A stretch of DNA of 54,270 bases from Saprospiraceae bacterium (GCA_016787345.1 JAEUUU010000096.1:1-54270), one strand, 5' to 3'. Positions 23,775 through 32,871 are shown, numbered from the stretch's first letter. Notes: generated from the sequence alone by a model not told the origin. Numbers and translations are program-made.

Positions 23775-26700
23775 TATTCCGCAACAACAACCTTCGCATA
23801 CCCAGCCAGGCCTTCTGAGGACTGGATTTCGAGTAGATACACGCCGCCGGGCAATCCGTTGCGGCGCAGGGTGAATGCAGGAGCAGTCGTTGATTCCTGT
23901 CGTACCAGGCGGCCGTTGATGTCGAACAGGCGCATGGTCAGGGGCGACCCGAGGGGCAGGCCCGTGATTTCGATCCGGGCTTCGTTGTTCATCGGGTGCG
24001 GAGCAATGAGCAGGTCGATACCGGGTTGAGCGGGTCGCCAACCGATTACGGTGAAGTTTTCGCCGATGCGGTGCCAGGTCGTATTGGTAATCACCGGCAA
24101 ATTGTAATCGAAATAGATGCCCGCGCTGTTGTAAATATCGCTTTCCAGCGGCACGTCGGGGTAATGGCGGATGCCGAACTTCACAAAACCGTGGGAAGCC
24201 GGTTCGTTCACATTGCTGTCGGGCAACAGGATATCTTCGAAAGTAAACTGCACGATGCCCTCGCCGTACAATTCAAATCGATAGGGATGGCTGCTGGCGC
24301 CGGGTTCGATGCTCGTCGGGTCGAGAAAGGCCGACAAAGTATCGCGGATAACCACGGTAAAAGCTGTGTCGGTGCCGGTATTCTGGAAGCGAATGAGGTA
24401 TTCGAGCGGTGTGCCGGGTTTGATGTAGTGCGCTGGGCCGTAGCCGGTCGGGAAGCCCTGTTTGTCGTTCGGGTCGAAAGAACCCACGTTGGCGGTGCAA
24501 TCGATATCGAGCCAGGGCGCGGCATCGCCATCGGGAAACATCAGTACAAAACCGGTCGAAAACGGTCCGCCGCCGGTCACACAACCTTCCACCCAGGCCG
24601 TCGGAGTGGCCGGATACGTTGGGTGGAAAGGCTCCTGGTTGGCGATCAGTCGCCAGGTAGCGCCGTTGGCCGGGAAGCCGATTTCGTACTGGGCGCCGAC
24701 GTTCAGCGGCGGCGCGTTGATGTCGAGGTACATGATCGCATCCTCGATCACCACGTATTCAAGCGGTACGCTCATGTTGGCAGTGCCCACGTTCCGGATG
24801 GAAAATTTCACAGAATCCTGATCGCATTCCGCCATCACCTCCACGCTGGCGCCTTGCCAGTTGTCGATCTCTGTACACAAGGTATCGGGATAAATATGGG
24901 CCTCGGTGCAATGCACCTGCCCCAGCACGGCATCGCAACTGACCTCTACTTGCAACTGGAAGGCCCCGCAGTCGCCCGGCGCCACATCAGCCAGCGGGAA
25001 ACGGAATACGTTGTTGCCGAGGCTGGTATAGGGGACGGGGCCGTTGATCAATTCCAGCAAGGGATCAAGCGCAACGTCCACATAGGCGTCTTCGGCCGTT
25101 ATGGTGCCTTCGTTGCACCAGGAAACGGTGTAGTAGTTGTTGTCGAAACAACGGCGCAGCAGGGGCGTGGCGATGCTCACCCGCATCAGCGGGCAATCGA
25201 CCAGCGGGTTGACCGGAAAATCGGCCGTCGCCGTATCGCCGATAGCCAGCGCCCCGGTACCGAGGCTTGCCGCGCAGGGCATCCAGACGGCGGTATCGGG
25301 TACGCTGAGACTCACACTGTAAGTGCCCGGAAACACCGAAATGTCGTAGAACCCGGCCGTATCGGTGACGCCATAAAAGGTGCTGTTGCCATCGGTAGCC
25401 GTCACGATCCAGTTGGCCAGACCCTGCTCGGAGGCCGTGTAAAGACAGTTTTCATCGCTGTCGCGAAATACCTGGCCGCGGATGAAGGCGCAGAGGTCGG
25501 CATTGACTTCGAGAAAAGTATCCAGCGTTACCGAACATCCGCTGGCATCCACAACGGTCATGCTGTAAAGGCCCGATTCGGTCGCCGTGATCCAGTTGCC
25601 GTTGGGCGTGAAGGGCACGCCGTTGAAACTGGCCATGTACAGGTAAGGCGGCGTGCCGCCGGAGGGCAGGGCATACCAGACCTGTTCGTCGCAGTTGAGC
25701 AGTTCCGGTTCCCAATTGACCGACAGGACAGGCCCGACGACGATTGTCAGCGCGGGCAAACAAGCAATGGTGGAACAGCCGGTAGCATCGGTAATCGTGA
25801 TGCAAATATCCTGAGTCGGGTTGCTGGTCACCGGATACACATTGGCCGTACTGCCATTGTCCCACAGGTACGACAGCGGCGGCACAAAACCCGGCGGCGG
25901 CAAAACACCCAGGAAAATCGTATCGCCGCACTCGACCGTGCCGACACCGATGCCCGCCTCGATCTCCGATTCCACCTGCACGGCTATCGAATTGAAGCAC
26001 TGGTTGAGCGTATCCGTCACCTTCAAAATGTAGTTGCCGGGTACGTTGACCTCCGGATTCAGTTCCGACGACACGAAGCCGCCCGGCCCCGTCCACTCCA
26101 CCGTGAAGCCCTGCGACGGAAACGTCACCACGCCGGGCAGGGTGGTCGAAGGATTGTCGCAGGAGATCGGGTCCGGAGCGCCTGCAATAGTTATTTGCGG
26201 AAAAGAGACATCCTGGGTGACGATGGCGCAATCCTGCGCCGTGCAGCCGAACTGATTGGTTACCACGACACAATACTGCCCCGGCGCCGTAACGGTCGCA
26301 ACTGCGCCGGTAAATACCCAGCCGCCGGGGCTGCCGTTCCAGGCAAAATTGACGCCCGGATCGGGACTGGAAGCCGCGAGCAGCGCGATGGGGTTGGCGC
26401 AGGTCAGCACCGCGTTGTCGGGCTGAATATCGACCTGCGGCAGATCGTGGTAGGTGACCGTCTGGATGGGCCCCACCGACAGGCAGGGATCGCCGAGGTC
26501 GACGCCGCCCGAGCCATTGTTGTTGCCAGCGATCGGCGCGATGTGTACCGGCGAATTGGCCGCGAACGCCGGATCGAAGGGCAAACTGACCGTGGGCTGC
26601 ATACCCGGCGGGCTCAGCGCCAGAATAGTACCGCTCAGCGGGTCGGCGCCGGTAAACACGACCATTTGGCGTACGTCGTCGCCGTCGAGCACCGCATCGC

Positions 26701-26851
26701 TGTTGAGGATGGCCAGAATGTTGCCTTCGCCGCACACCGTAGCGGCAAAGGACTGAATGGTGCCCGCCGAGGTGGTGCATTGGGCCGAAAGCGAGGGCAG
26801 GGCGACCAGGCCCAGCAGGGCGATACATAAGGTGAGTATGATTCTTGTCAT
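23774..26851 (-). CDS. Large secreted protein with type IX secretion sorting domain
   Basis: The 1025-residue protein has a signal peptide (MTRIILTLCIALLGLVALPSLSAQ) and several Ig-/PKD-like beta modules with cysteine-containing repeats (such as GCTAQDCAIVTQD, GCSTIACLPALTI, GCSVTLDTFLEV). An SdrD B-like domain with IRGQVFRDSDENCLYTASEQGL starts near residue 460. The DUF11/DUF7619-like segment begins GSFDPNDKQGFP at about residue 790. The end is a type A Por-secretion C-terminal domain (LLIAPHPMNNEARIEITGL ... FDINGRLVRQ ... GGVYLLEIQ). It would cross the outer membrane through the T9SS and be attached to or released from the surface. A role in adhesion is plausible but not shown. It is monocistronic; its terminator lies about 200 bases downstream, past an inverted repeat. 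Confidence 0.92.
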   Translation of the reverse strand: MTRIILTLCIALLGLVALPSLSAQCTTSAGTIQSFAATVCGEGNILAILNSDAVLDGDDVRQMVVFTGADPLSGTILALSPPGMQPTVSLPFDPAFAANSPVHIAPIAGNNNGSGGVDLGDPCLSVGPIQTVTYHDLPQVDIQPDNAVLTCANPIALLAASSPDPGVNFAWNGSPGGWVFTGAVATVTAPGQYCVVVTNQFGCTAQDCAIVTQDVSFPQITIAGAPDPISCDNPSTTLPGVVTFPSQGFTVEWTGPGGFVSSELNPEVNVPGNYILKVTDTLNQCFNSIAVQVESEIEAGIGVGTVECGDTIFLGVLPPPGFVPPLSYLWDNGSTANVYPVTSNPTQDICITITDATGCSTIACLPALTIVVGPVLSVNWEPELLNCDEQVWYALPSGGTPPYLYMASFNGVPFTPNGNWITATESGLYSMTVVDASGCSVTLDTFLEVNADLCAFIRGQVFRDSDENCLYTASEQGLANWIVTATDGNSTFYGVTDTAGFYDISVFPGTYSVSLSVPDTAVWMPCAASLGTGALAIGDTATADFPVNPLVDCPLMRVSIATPLLRRCFDNNYYTVSWCNEGTITAEDAYVDVALDPLLELINGPVPYTSLGNNVFRFPLADVAPGDCGAFQLQVEVSCDAVLGQVHCTEAHIYPDTLCTEIDNWQGASVEVMAECDQDSVKFSIRNVGTANMSVPLEYVVIEDAIMYLDINAPPLNVGAQYEIGFPANGATWRLIANQEPFHPTYPATPTAWVEGCVTGGGPFSTGFVLMFPDGDAAPWLDIDCTANVGSFDPNDKQGFPTGYGPAHYIKPGTPLEYLIRFQNTGTDTAFTVVIRDTLSAFLDPTSIEPGASSHPYRFELYGEGIVQFTFEDILLPDSNVNEPASHGFVKFGIRHYPDVPLESDIYNSAGIYFDYNLPVITNTTWHRIGENFTVIGWRPAQPGIDLLIAPHPMNNEARIEITGLPLGSPLTMRLFDINGRLVRQESTTAPAFTLRRNGLPGGVYLLEIQSSEGLAGYAKVVVAE

Positions 26852-27049
26852 GGCGAAAAAGGTTTTCGTTCACAGTAGAAGACGAGACAAAACTCAGGTT
26901 CGCGGCCCGGAGTAACAAAGACATTTTTCAGAATTTGTAGCATTTTATACTTTTAAATTTTAGTATAAGTTATTGATTATAAATTTTTTGAAAAAATATT
27001 TGTATTTTGAATCGGCGAAAATGCAACTTGCGGCATCTTGAAATAACGT

Positions 27050-28450
27050 ATGGAAAGAACACTGCTCTACGAAGCTTTCGCCAGTCTCGGTAAATCCGAA
27101 CGCCGGGAGTTCGGCAAGTTTGTCCGTTCGCCTTTTTTCAATCAGAAGGCGCACCCGACGGCGCTCTACGAATACCTCTGCGATTGCCTCGACGGGCGCC
27201 GGCAACCGGTTGCGGCCGAAGCGTTTTCGCGCCTCTGGCCCGGCCAGTCTTACGACGATCAGCGCATGCGCCTGGCCAACAGCGAACTGCTGGGCCTGCT
27301 GGAGCACTTCTGGATGTATCAGGAAAAATTCCGCGATTATGACCGCGCCAAAATCCGCCTGGCGGCCGCCTACCGCAAACGCAACCTGCCCAAACACTTT
27401 CAAATCACCCTGCGCGAAGCCCGCAACGCCCGCGAACGGCAGCCTTTCCGGCACGCGGAGTTTTACCACGACCTGAACCTGATCGAATGGGAGCAATACC
27501 AGTTTGCCACCGCCTCCAAACGCACCGAGCATTTCAACCTCCAGGAAATGTCGGACCTGATGGACGCCGAATTTGCCGCCCGCAAACTGCGGCACGTGTG
27601 CTTTTCGCTCTCCCACCAGGCGGTATACAAAACGGATTACCGGTTTCATTTGCTCGACGCCGTTCTGGACTACGTGCAGGCTGGCAACCAGCTCGATACG
27701 CCCGCGCTGGCGCTGTATTACCACTGCTATCGCTTCCTGACCAATCCCGCCGACGAGGCGCATTTTTTTCTTTTTAAACAAAAACTTTTCGCGCATTCGG
27801 CGGCTTTCCCGCAGGACGAGTTGCGCATTCTTTACCTCTTCGCGCTCAATTTCGGCATCAAAAAGTGCAACGAACTGGTGCAGCCTTATTTCCGCGAAAC
27901 CCTCGACTTGTACAAAAGCGCCCTCGATCTCGACCTCTTGCTCGAAAACGGCCTGCTCTCCCGCTTTGCCTACAACAACATCGTGGCCGCTGCCCTGCGC
28001 GCAGGCGAGACGGCCTGGGCCGAAGACTTCATCCACCGATACCGCAATTTTCTGGAAAAAAAATACCGCGACGTAACCCACAGCCTCAATCTGGCCCGTG
28101 TGGCCTATACCCGCCGCGACTACAAAACCGCGCTCCTGCACCTGCAGCGGGCCGATTACAAAGACCTGATCAACAACCTGATCGCCAAAACCCTGCAACT
28201 CAAGATCTTTTACGAACTGGGTGAGTACGACCTGCTCGAAAGCCACCTGGCGAGTATGAGAACCTACATCCGTCGCCAGGCAGCCATCGGGTATCACCGC
28301 ACCAACTACCTCAATATCGTGCGCTATACCCAGCAATTGCTTCAGATCAATCCGAACAACACCACCCTTTTGTCACAACTGCGCCAGCAAATTGAAAACG
28401 AGCCCGTTCTGACGGAGCGGGAATGGCTGCTCGAACAGTCGGCCTATTGA
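27050..28450 (+). CDS. Helical-repeat protein of unknown function (SPFFN type)
   Basis: The 466-residue protein opens with LLYEAFASLGKSERREFGKFVRSPFFNQK, a pattern I recall from multicopy uncharacterised proteins of Saprospiria and related Bacteroidota. The rest is helical, rich in Tyr/Arg/Leu, with TPR-like stretches such as LNLARVAYTRRDYKTALLHLQ and QLKIFYELGEYDLLESHL. No signal peptide, transmembrane segment or catalytic motif is evident. It ends directly against the convergent MltA-like gene with no spacer. The upstream 125 bases are very AT-rich and likely hold the promoter. It is similar in size and style to the protein at 21765-23153. No function can be given. Confidence 0.78.
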   Translation: MERTLLYEAFASLGKSERREFGKFVRSPFFNQKAHPTALYEYLCDCLDGRRQPVAAEAFSRLWPGQSYDDQRMRLANSELLGLLEHFWMYQEKFRDYDRAKIRLAAAYRKRNLPKHFQITLREARNARERQPFRHAEFYHDLNLIEWEQYQFATASKRTEHFNLQEMSDLMDAEFAARKLRHVCFSLSHQAVYKTDYRFHLLDAVLDYVQAGNQLDTPALALYYHCYRFLTNPADEAHFFLFKQKLFAHSAAFPQDELRILYLFALNFGIKKCNELVQPYFRETLDLYKSALDLDLLLENGLLSRFAYNNIVAAALRAGETAWAEDFIHRYRNFLEKKYRDVTHSLNLARVAYTRRDYKTALLHLQRADYKDLINNLIAKTLQLKIFYELGEYDLLESHLASMRTYIRRQAAIGYHRTNYLNIVRYTQQLLQINPNNTTLLSQLRQQIENEPVLTEREWLLEQSAY

Positions 28451-29491
28451 TCAGCGTTTGGGAAGAATCAGCCAGAGCCGGCCGTACTGATTGATGCGGC
28501 GGGCATCGTCGAGGGCTTTATCGCCCACCCCGCAATACAGGTCGATGCGTTTGGTGGTCAGGATGGCCCCGCCGCGATCCTGTGCAAACACGTAGCGATA
28601 CGTGTAGCCTTTCAGATGGCCGGCGCGGTCGAGATCGGGCAGTTCGGCCAGGAGAGTCGCCCCGAGCGGGATGTAGCGCGTATCGACGGCGATGGAATAA
28701 CCGGGCGTCAGCGGGAAAAAACCGGCGCCGAGTACCTGGGTTTCGTCGATTTTTTGAAAAAACACGTAGGAGCCATCGGCGCCCGGCGCCGAACCGCCGA
28801 AGCCGAGGTAATCGCGGGAACCGTCGGGGAATTCGACCATACAGGAGCCCTGGAGTTGGGCGTTGCGCACGGCCTTCCGGCTGCTGAGCCAGGCCAGCGC
28901 CAGTCCGCTGTTGTCGAGCGCCCCGGCTTCGATCGCCGAAGTACTGGGCAGGCTCGGGTCGCCGCTGGGCTTTCGCAGCAAGGGGTATTGGTAGGGCCCC
29001 GATCGGGTACGACTGGCTTTTACCACCGGGGTATAATAGCCGGTGACGCGTACACGATCGCTCTTCAGGTCGGTGTTGACGCGGTAAAAGTCAAAATGTT
29101 CGGGCAACAAAAAAGGAGGCAGGAACTGGATCGACTGGAGGAGCAACAAAGTCTGTTGCATTTCTTTTTTGGTGATGCCGGCAACAGGCACACGCGGCAC
29201 GTCGGGGCGTTTGAGGTATTCGTACTGGTGTTCGAGCGCGACGTACATGCCCGCATTAAAAGGTACCAGCGGCAGGGTATCGGGTTGCGCCAGTACGAGC
29301 ACCGAATTTTTGACTTTTCGCGGCGGCGGAGGGGGCGCTTTTCGCACAGAAGTGTCTACCACGATGCGGTCGATCTCGGAATCGGCCGCGGCTTCGGATG
29401 GCAAAACGGTCTCGCAGGATGCCTGAAATAGCAAGATAGCGGCCAAAAAGCCGGGCAGGCAATACCGCAAATACTGTTTTTCCAGAGGCAT
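28451..29491 (-). CDS. mltA: MltA-like membrane-bound lytic murein transglycosylase (lipoprotein)
   Basis: Lytic transglycosylases cut peptidoglycan glycan strands with 1,6-anhydro-MurNAc formation. This 346-residue protein has a lipoprotein signal with the lipidated Cys at 26 (LLFQASC), then VTGYYTPVVKASRTRSGPYQYPLL and LQGSCMVEFPDGS of the MltA domain. The C-terminal 3D domain has VDTRYIPLGA, FAQDRGGAI and RIDLYCGVGDKALDDA, including the catalytic Asp expected in MltA. ATG 29491 is taken because the signal starts there; upstream codons in frame do not look coding. A perfect -7 box lies about 41 bases upstream. The gene is convergent with the helical-repeat gene and divergent from the flippase. 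Confidence 0.92.
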   Translation of the reverse strand: MPLEKQYLRYCLPGFLAAILLFQASCETVLPSEAAADSEIDRIVVDTSVRKAPPPPPRKVKNSVLVLAQPDTLPLVPFNAGMYVALEHQYEYLKRPDVPRVPVAGITKKEMQQTLLLLQSIQFLPPFLLPEHFDFYRVNTDLKSDRVRVTGYYTPVVKASRTRSGPYQYPLLRKPSGDPSLPSTSAIEAGALDNSGLALAWLSSRKAVRNAQLQGSCMVEFPDGSRDYLGFGGSAPGADGSYVFFQKIDETQVLGAGFFPLTPGYSIAVDTRYIPLGATLLAELPDLDRAGHLKGYTYRYVFAQDRGGAILTTKRIDLYCGVGDKALDDARRINQYGRLWLILPKR

Positions 29492-29532
29492 GAGACAGGG
29501 GGATGTCGGATGCGAAACGAATTTCGTTTTGA

Positions 29533-29540
29533 CAAATGTA
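29533..29540 (-). promoter_or_regulatory. -7 promoter box for the mltA-like gene (TACATTTG)
   Basis: The minus strand reads TACATTTG, an exact TAnnTTTG match, about 41 bases upstream of the chosen ATG. On the plus strand a one-mismatch box GACATTTG (29573-29580) could serve the divergent flippase. Confidence 0.5.
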
Positions 29541-29647
29541 GAAAGCAACGGCCACATTGTACCCGAAGCACCGACATTTGCATCCGGATTTTTCCGGCAC
29601 CTTTTTTGAAACAAGGCTGTGTCGGCGCCATCCGGCGCTTTAATACC

Positions 29648-31036
29648 ATGACCGATTTACACGAAACACCAACAGAACGCCGCTACTGGCTGCGCTCCGG
29701 GTTGCTGACGCTTCTGGAAAAAAGCGCCGGCCTGATCTTCGCGCTGGGTACGGCAATGATCCTTTTCCGGGGACTCGACAAATCCGATTTCGCCGCCTGG
29801 GGGGTGTTTTTGATCGTCACCTATTTTCTCGAAATGGGGCGCAGCGGTTTGTTGCAAAACGGCCAGGTGCGCTACCTCATCCTGCACCGCGCGCAACCCG
29901 AGGAGTACGGCGCAATCAATACGACGGCGCTTGGTATCAGCCTGATATTTTCCCTCCTGACCAACAGCCTGCTCTGGTTTTCCGTCGACTGGCTGGCCCG
30001 TACCTATCAGGTACCACAGCTCGACGCCGTTTTGCCGGTCTATTTCGCCACCAATCTGGTGATGGCCTTTTTTTACCATTTCAACTTTGTACAGCAAGCC
30101 AATTTTGAGTTCCGGGGCATTTTCTGGAGCACCTTCTGGTTTCGGGGCGCCCTGTTTGGCTGGACGCTGTTTTGTTTCCTGAGCGGCCGGCCGCTCGCCC
30201 TCCCCGAGATGGCCTGGGCCATGTTTGCCGGGGCGCTCGCGGGGACCGCCTGGAGCGGACTTCATGCGCGGCCATTTTTGCGGCACAGGCGCGGCATTGA
30301 TCTGGAGTGGGTAAAAAAATTATTACGTTATGGTCAATACGTGCTGGGTACCAACCTCAGCACCATGTTTTACAAAAACATCGACAAGCTGGCGCTGGGC
30401 AATTTGCTGGGGCCGGCGGCATTTGCCGTGTACGACGCCGCGGGCAAGGTGACGCAAATGGTGGAAACGCCTTCGTTCAGCATCGCCGCGGTGGTGTTTC
30501 CGCAAGGCGCCCGCAAACTGGAAAGCGAAGGCCCCGAGGGCATCCGCCATTTGTACGAAAAAAGCGTGGGCGCTATTCTGGCCCTGATCCTGCCCTTTCT
30601 GATCCTGTCGGTGGCCTTCGCCGGACCGATCATCTGGCTGTTTGCCGGCGCCGAATACGCCGAAGCGGCCACGGTGCTGCGGCTGACGGCCTTTTTCGGG
30701 CTTTTCCTCCCGTTTGCCGTGCAATGCGGTACGATTCTGGACGCTACCGGCCGGCCGGCGCTGAATTTCGCGTTTACCTTGTTTACCGCCGTGCTGAACC
30801 TCGGACTGAGTTATCTTTTTGTCGACCGCTTGGGCCTGACCGGCGCGGCGCTGGCGACGCTGACGGGATATACCGTGAGTTTTGCCCTGCAACAACGCCG
30901 CCTCGCCCGCGACTTCGGGGTGCGCTGGTGGCGGGCGTTTGGGTATGTGCCGGAATTCTATAAAACGGGTTATAATTTGTTGAAAAATATTTTGTCCGAC
31001 CGGGTTGTGAAAGGAGAGAGGGTCGAGGGAGGGTAG
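29648..31036 (+). CDS. Polysaccharide flippase (Wzx-like, MOP superfamily)
   Basis: The 462-residue inner-membrane protein has about 12-14 predicted helices. It has features of oligosaccharide flippases: RSGLLTLLEKSAGLIFALGTAMILFRGL at the N-terminus, LLRYGQYVLGTNLSTMFYKNIDKLALGNLLG in the middle (the typical second-half opening) and DATGRPALNFAFTLFTAVLNLGLSYLFV. Such proteins move lipid-linked sugar repeat units across the membrane. ATG 29648 is preferred over the longer frame because it precedes the first helix. It begins a locus with a glycosyltransferase, an O-antigen polymerase/ligase-like protein and a TolC-like protein, consistent with surface polysaccharide export. Confidence 0.88.
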   Translation: MTDLHETPTERRYWLRSGLLTLLEKSAGLIFALGTAMILFRGLDKSDFAAWGVFLIVTYFLEMGRSGLLQNGQVRYLILHRAQPEEYGAINTTALGISLIFSLLTNSLLWFSVDWLARTYQVPQLDAVLPVYFATNLVMAFFYHFNFVQQANFEFRGIFWSTFWFRGALFGWTLFCFLSGRPLALPEMAWAMFAGALAGTAWSGLHARPFLRHRRGIDLEWVKKLLRYGQYVLGTNLSTMFYKNIDKLALGNLLGPAAFAVYDAAGKVTQMVETPSFSIAAVVFPQGARKLESEGPEGIRHLYEKSVGAILALILPFLILSVAFAGPIIWLFAGAEYAEAATVLRLTAFFGLFLPFAVQCGTILDATGRPALNFAFTLFTAVLNLGLSYLFVDRLGLTGAALATLTGYTVSFALQQRRLARDFGVRWWRAFGYVPEFYKTGYNLLKNILSDRVVKGERVEGG

Positions 31037-31070
31037 TAATTTGGGTGATTATTCGCTTAAATTGACTACC

Positions 31071-31448
31071 ATGAATGAGAACCTTATCACAGGCAAAGTA
31101 ATTGATACCTGTATCAAAATCCATCAGACGCTTGGCCCCGGGTTGTTTGAATCTGTTTACGAAACCATCCTACAGCATGAACTCGAAAAGGAAAACCTTT
31201 ATGTGGAACGCCAGAAAGCAATTCCTGTCTTTTGGCAAAACCTTCAGATGGACGTTGGCTTTCGAGCAGATTTGATTATTAACAACAAGGTAATCATTGA
31301 AATAAAATCTGTGGATGCTTTGGCTCCTGTACATTCCAAACAATTATTGACTTATCTCAAAATCACAGGAATCCAGGTAGGGTTGTTAATCAATTTCAAC
31401 GTTCCACTCCTCAAACAAGGTATCCATCGCATCATAAACCAACGCTAA
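31071..31448 (+). CDS. GxxExxY protein (PD-(D/E)XK nuclease-like)
   Basis: The 125-residue protein carries the defining GLFESVYE motif in IHQTLGPGLFESVYETIL, followed by YVERQKAIPVFWQ, FRADLIINNKVIIEIKS (the D...ExK arrangement of PD-(D/E)XK folds) and LLTYLKITGIQVGLLINFNVPLLKQGI. Its cellular role is not established. By my count its coding sequence is about 39% GC, far below the neighbouring genes, which suggests recent acquisition. It sits between two polysaccharide genes and ends a few bases before a perfect 25-base inverted repeat of the CTCTGCG type. ATG 31071 is chosen over the TTG ten codons earlier because the family begins there. Confidence 0.9.
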   Translation: MNENLITGKVIDTCIKIHQTLGPGLFESVYETILQHELEKENLYVERQKAIPVFWQNLQMDVGFRADLIINNKVIIEIKSVDALAPVHSKQLLTYLKITGIQVGLLINFNVPLLKQGIHRIINQR

Positions 31449-31453
31449 AACCC

Positions 31454-31516
31454 CTCTGCGCCTCTGCGTCTCTGCGTGAAATAAAATATTGCACGCAGAG
31501 ACGCAGAGGCGCAGAG
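31454..31516. repeat. Perfect 25-base inverted repeat built of 8-base CTCTGCGN words
   Basis: Left arm 31454-31478 is CTCTGCGC, CTCTGCGT, CTCTGCGT plus G; right arm 31492-31516 is its exact inverse; the loop of 13 bases is AT-rich. It follows the GxxExxY stop by 5 bases and precedes the glycosyltransferase start by 13. It could act as a terminator-like stem, though there is no T-run. Confidence 0.88.
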
Positions 31517-31529
31517 AGGATACTACAAA

Positions 31530-32732
31530 ATGGTCGATTTCCTCTTCTTCTCCCTCTTCCGCACCGACAACCCCTACTCCTCCATCTCGCTTTGCATGGC
31601 CCGGGAGCTGGCGAAGACACACCGGGTCTGGTACATCAACCACCCTTACTCCTGGAAAGACGCCCTGAAAGGCTGGCTCGCCCGCGACCCCGCGTTGCGC
31701 CGCCGCCTGCCGAAAATCCTGTTCGGGCGGCGCTGTTATGAAACGCTGGACAGCATCCCGCACAACTTTCTGGCCGCCACTCCGCCCCTCACCCTGCCCA
31801 TCAACTGGTTGCCGCCGGGCCCCGTCTACGATTTTTTTCAGCGCCTCAACAACCGCATCGTGCTCCGGTGCATCCGGCGTTTGTTGCGCGATCACGCGGT
31901 CGGCGACTATGTGTTCATCAATTGTTACGACCCCTTCTTCGCCGGCTGGCTCCCGCCCGAATTCGGCGCCCGCTGCTCGATGTATCACTGTATCGACGAC
32001 ATCACGCAAAACGAGTACACGGCCCGCCACGGCGCAAGGCTGGAAAACGAGGCCGTTGCCATGGCCGATCTCACACTCGTCACCTCCACCAACCTGTTGC
32101 GGCTCAAACAAGCCCACGCCCGCCGCATCCGCACTTATTTCAATGCCGCCGACAACCGTGTTTTCGAGCGCGTGATACACGAATCCTTTCCCAAACCCGC
32201 CGAACTGGAGGGGCGCCCGGGCCCCGTGGTCGGTTTTATCGGCAACCTCGACGAACTGCGCATCGATTACCCCCTGCTGCGCGAAACCGCACTGGCGCAC
32301 CCCGAAAAGACCTTCCTGCTCGTCGGGCCCATCAACAGCCCCGAACCCGCCGCTATTGGCCTCGATCGCCTGCCGAACGTGATCTTTGCCGGTCCGCGCG
32401 TATTGCACGAACTCCCGCCCCTGCTCCAGCACATGGACGTGGCGCTGATCCCCTTTCGCTGCAATACCCTCACGCGCAGCATTTACCCCCTGAAAATCAA
32501 CGAATACCTCGCCGCCGGCAAACCCGTGGTTTCTACCGCTTTTTCCGAAGATATTCGCAGCTTTGCTCCCGTCATCTACCTCGCCGAAACCGCCGCCGAT
32601 TTCAGCCGGCTGATCGATACGGCCATCCGGGAAAACAACCCGGAACGCGTACGGCAACGCAACGCCGTGGCGCAGGAAAATACCTGGGAAGCGCGGATAC
32701 GAGAACTTGAGGGGATGATGAATGATGAATAG
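31530..32732 (+). CDS. Glycosyltransferase, GT-B fold (GT4-like)
   Basis: The 400-residue protein has an N-terminal Rossmann domain (MVDFLFFSLFRTDNPYSSISLCMARELAK), a middle linker with YHCIDDITQNEYTARHGARLE and a C-terminal donor-binding domain with PVVGFIGNLDELRIDY, LLVGPI, VIFAGPRVLHELPPLLQHMDVALIPF and SIYPLKINEYLAAGKPVVST, the sugar-nucleotide-binding E-x7-E-like region. It transfers a sugar to a growing surface glycan; donor and acceptor are unknown. It is separated from the flippase only by the GxxExxY insertion and followed 23 bases later by a small membrane protein gene. Confidence 0.88.
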   Translation: MVDFLFFSLFRTDNPYSSISLCMARELAKTHRVWYINHPYSWKDALKGWLARDPALRRRLPKILFGRRCYETLDSIPHNFLAATPPLTLPINWLPPGPVYDFFQRLNNRIVLRCIRRLLRDHAVGDYVFINCYDPFFAGWLPPEFGARCSMYHCIDDITQNEYTARHGARLENEAVAMADLTLVTSTNLLRLKQAHARRIRTYFNAADNRVFERVIHESFPKPAELEGRPGPVVGFIGNLDELRIDYPLLRETALAHPEKTFLLVGPINSPEPAAIGLDRLPNVIFAGPRVLHELPPLLQHMDVALIPFRCNTLTRSIYPLKINEYLAAGKPVVSTAFSEDIRSFAPVIYLAETAADFSRLIDTAIRENNPERVRQRNAVAQENTWEARIRELEGMMNDE

Positions 32733-32755
32733 AAAAACAATACATTTTATAGTAT

Positions 32756-32869
32756 ATGAAAGAACCGAAAATTGAATTGAGCCGTTACCAGCGCTTCATT
32801 GAAAATATGATGCACGCCGGCATTATTCTGACCCTTTTGGGGATATTTTTGAAAGTGTTGATTTTTTGA
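32756..32869 (+). CDS. Small 37-residue membrane protein
   Basis: This short gene encodes a charged N-terminus (MKEPKIELSRYQRFIENMM) and one hydrophobic helix (HAGIILTLLGIFLKVLIF) ending at the stop. It starts 23 bases after the glycosyltransferase stop and ends 2 bases before the ATG of the O-antigen polymerase/ligase-like gene, the spacing expected for a real operon member with coupled translation. I do not recognise the family. It may be a small partner of the adjacent membrane enzyme. It is too short to be judged by composition alone. Confidence 0.6.
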   Translation: MKEPKIELSRYQRFIENMMHAGIILTLLGIFLKVLIF

Positions 32870-32871
32870 AA

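Noticed and set aside
23996-26830. A 944-residue plus-strand open frame opposite the T9SS protein gene
   Set aside because: It mirrors the minus-strand gene, is rich in His/Arg/Gly without motifs, and the minus strand has a signal peptide, repeats and sorting domain. High GC keeps the antisense frame open.
31386-32657. A 423-residue minus-strand frame opposite the glycosyltransferase, ending in an AETQRRR-like peptide
   Set aside because: It is the shadow of the glycosyltransferase; the peptide is the translation of the CTCTGCG hairpin.
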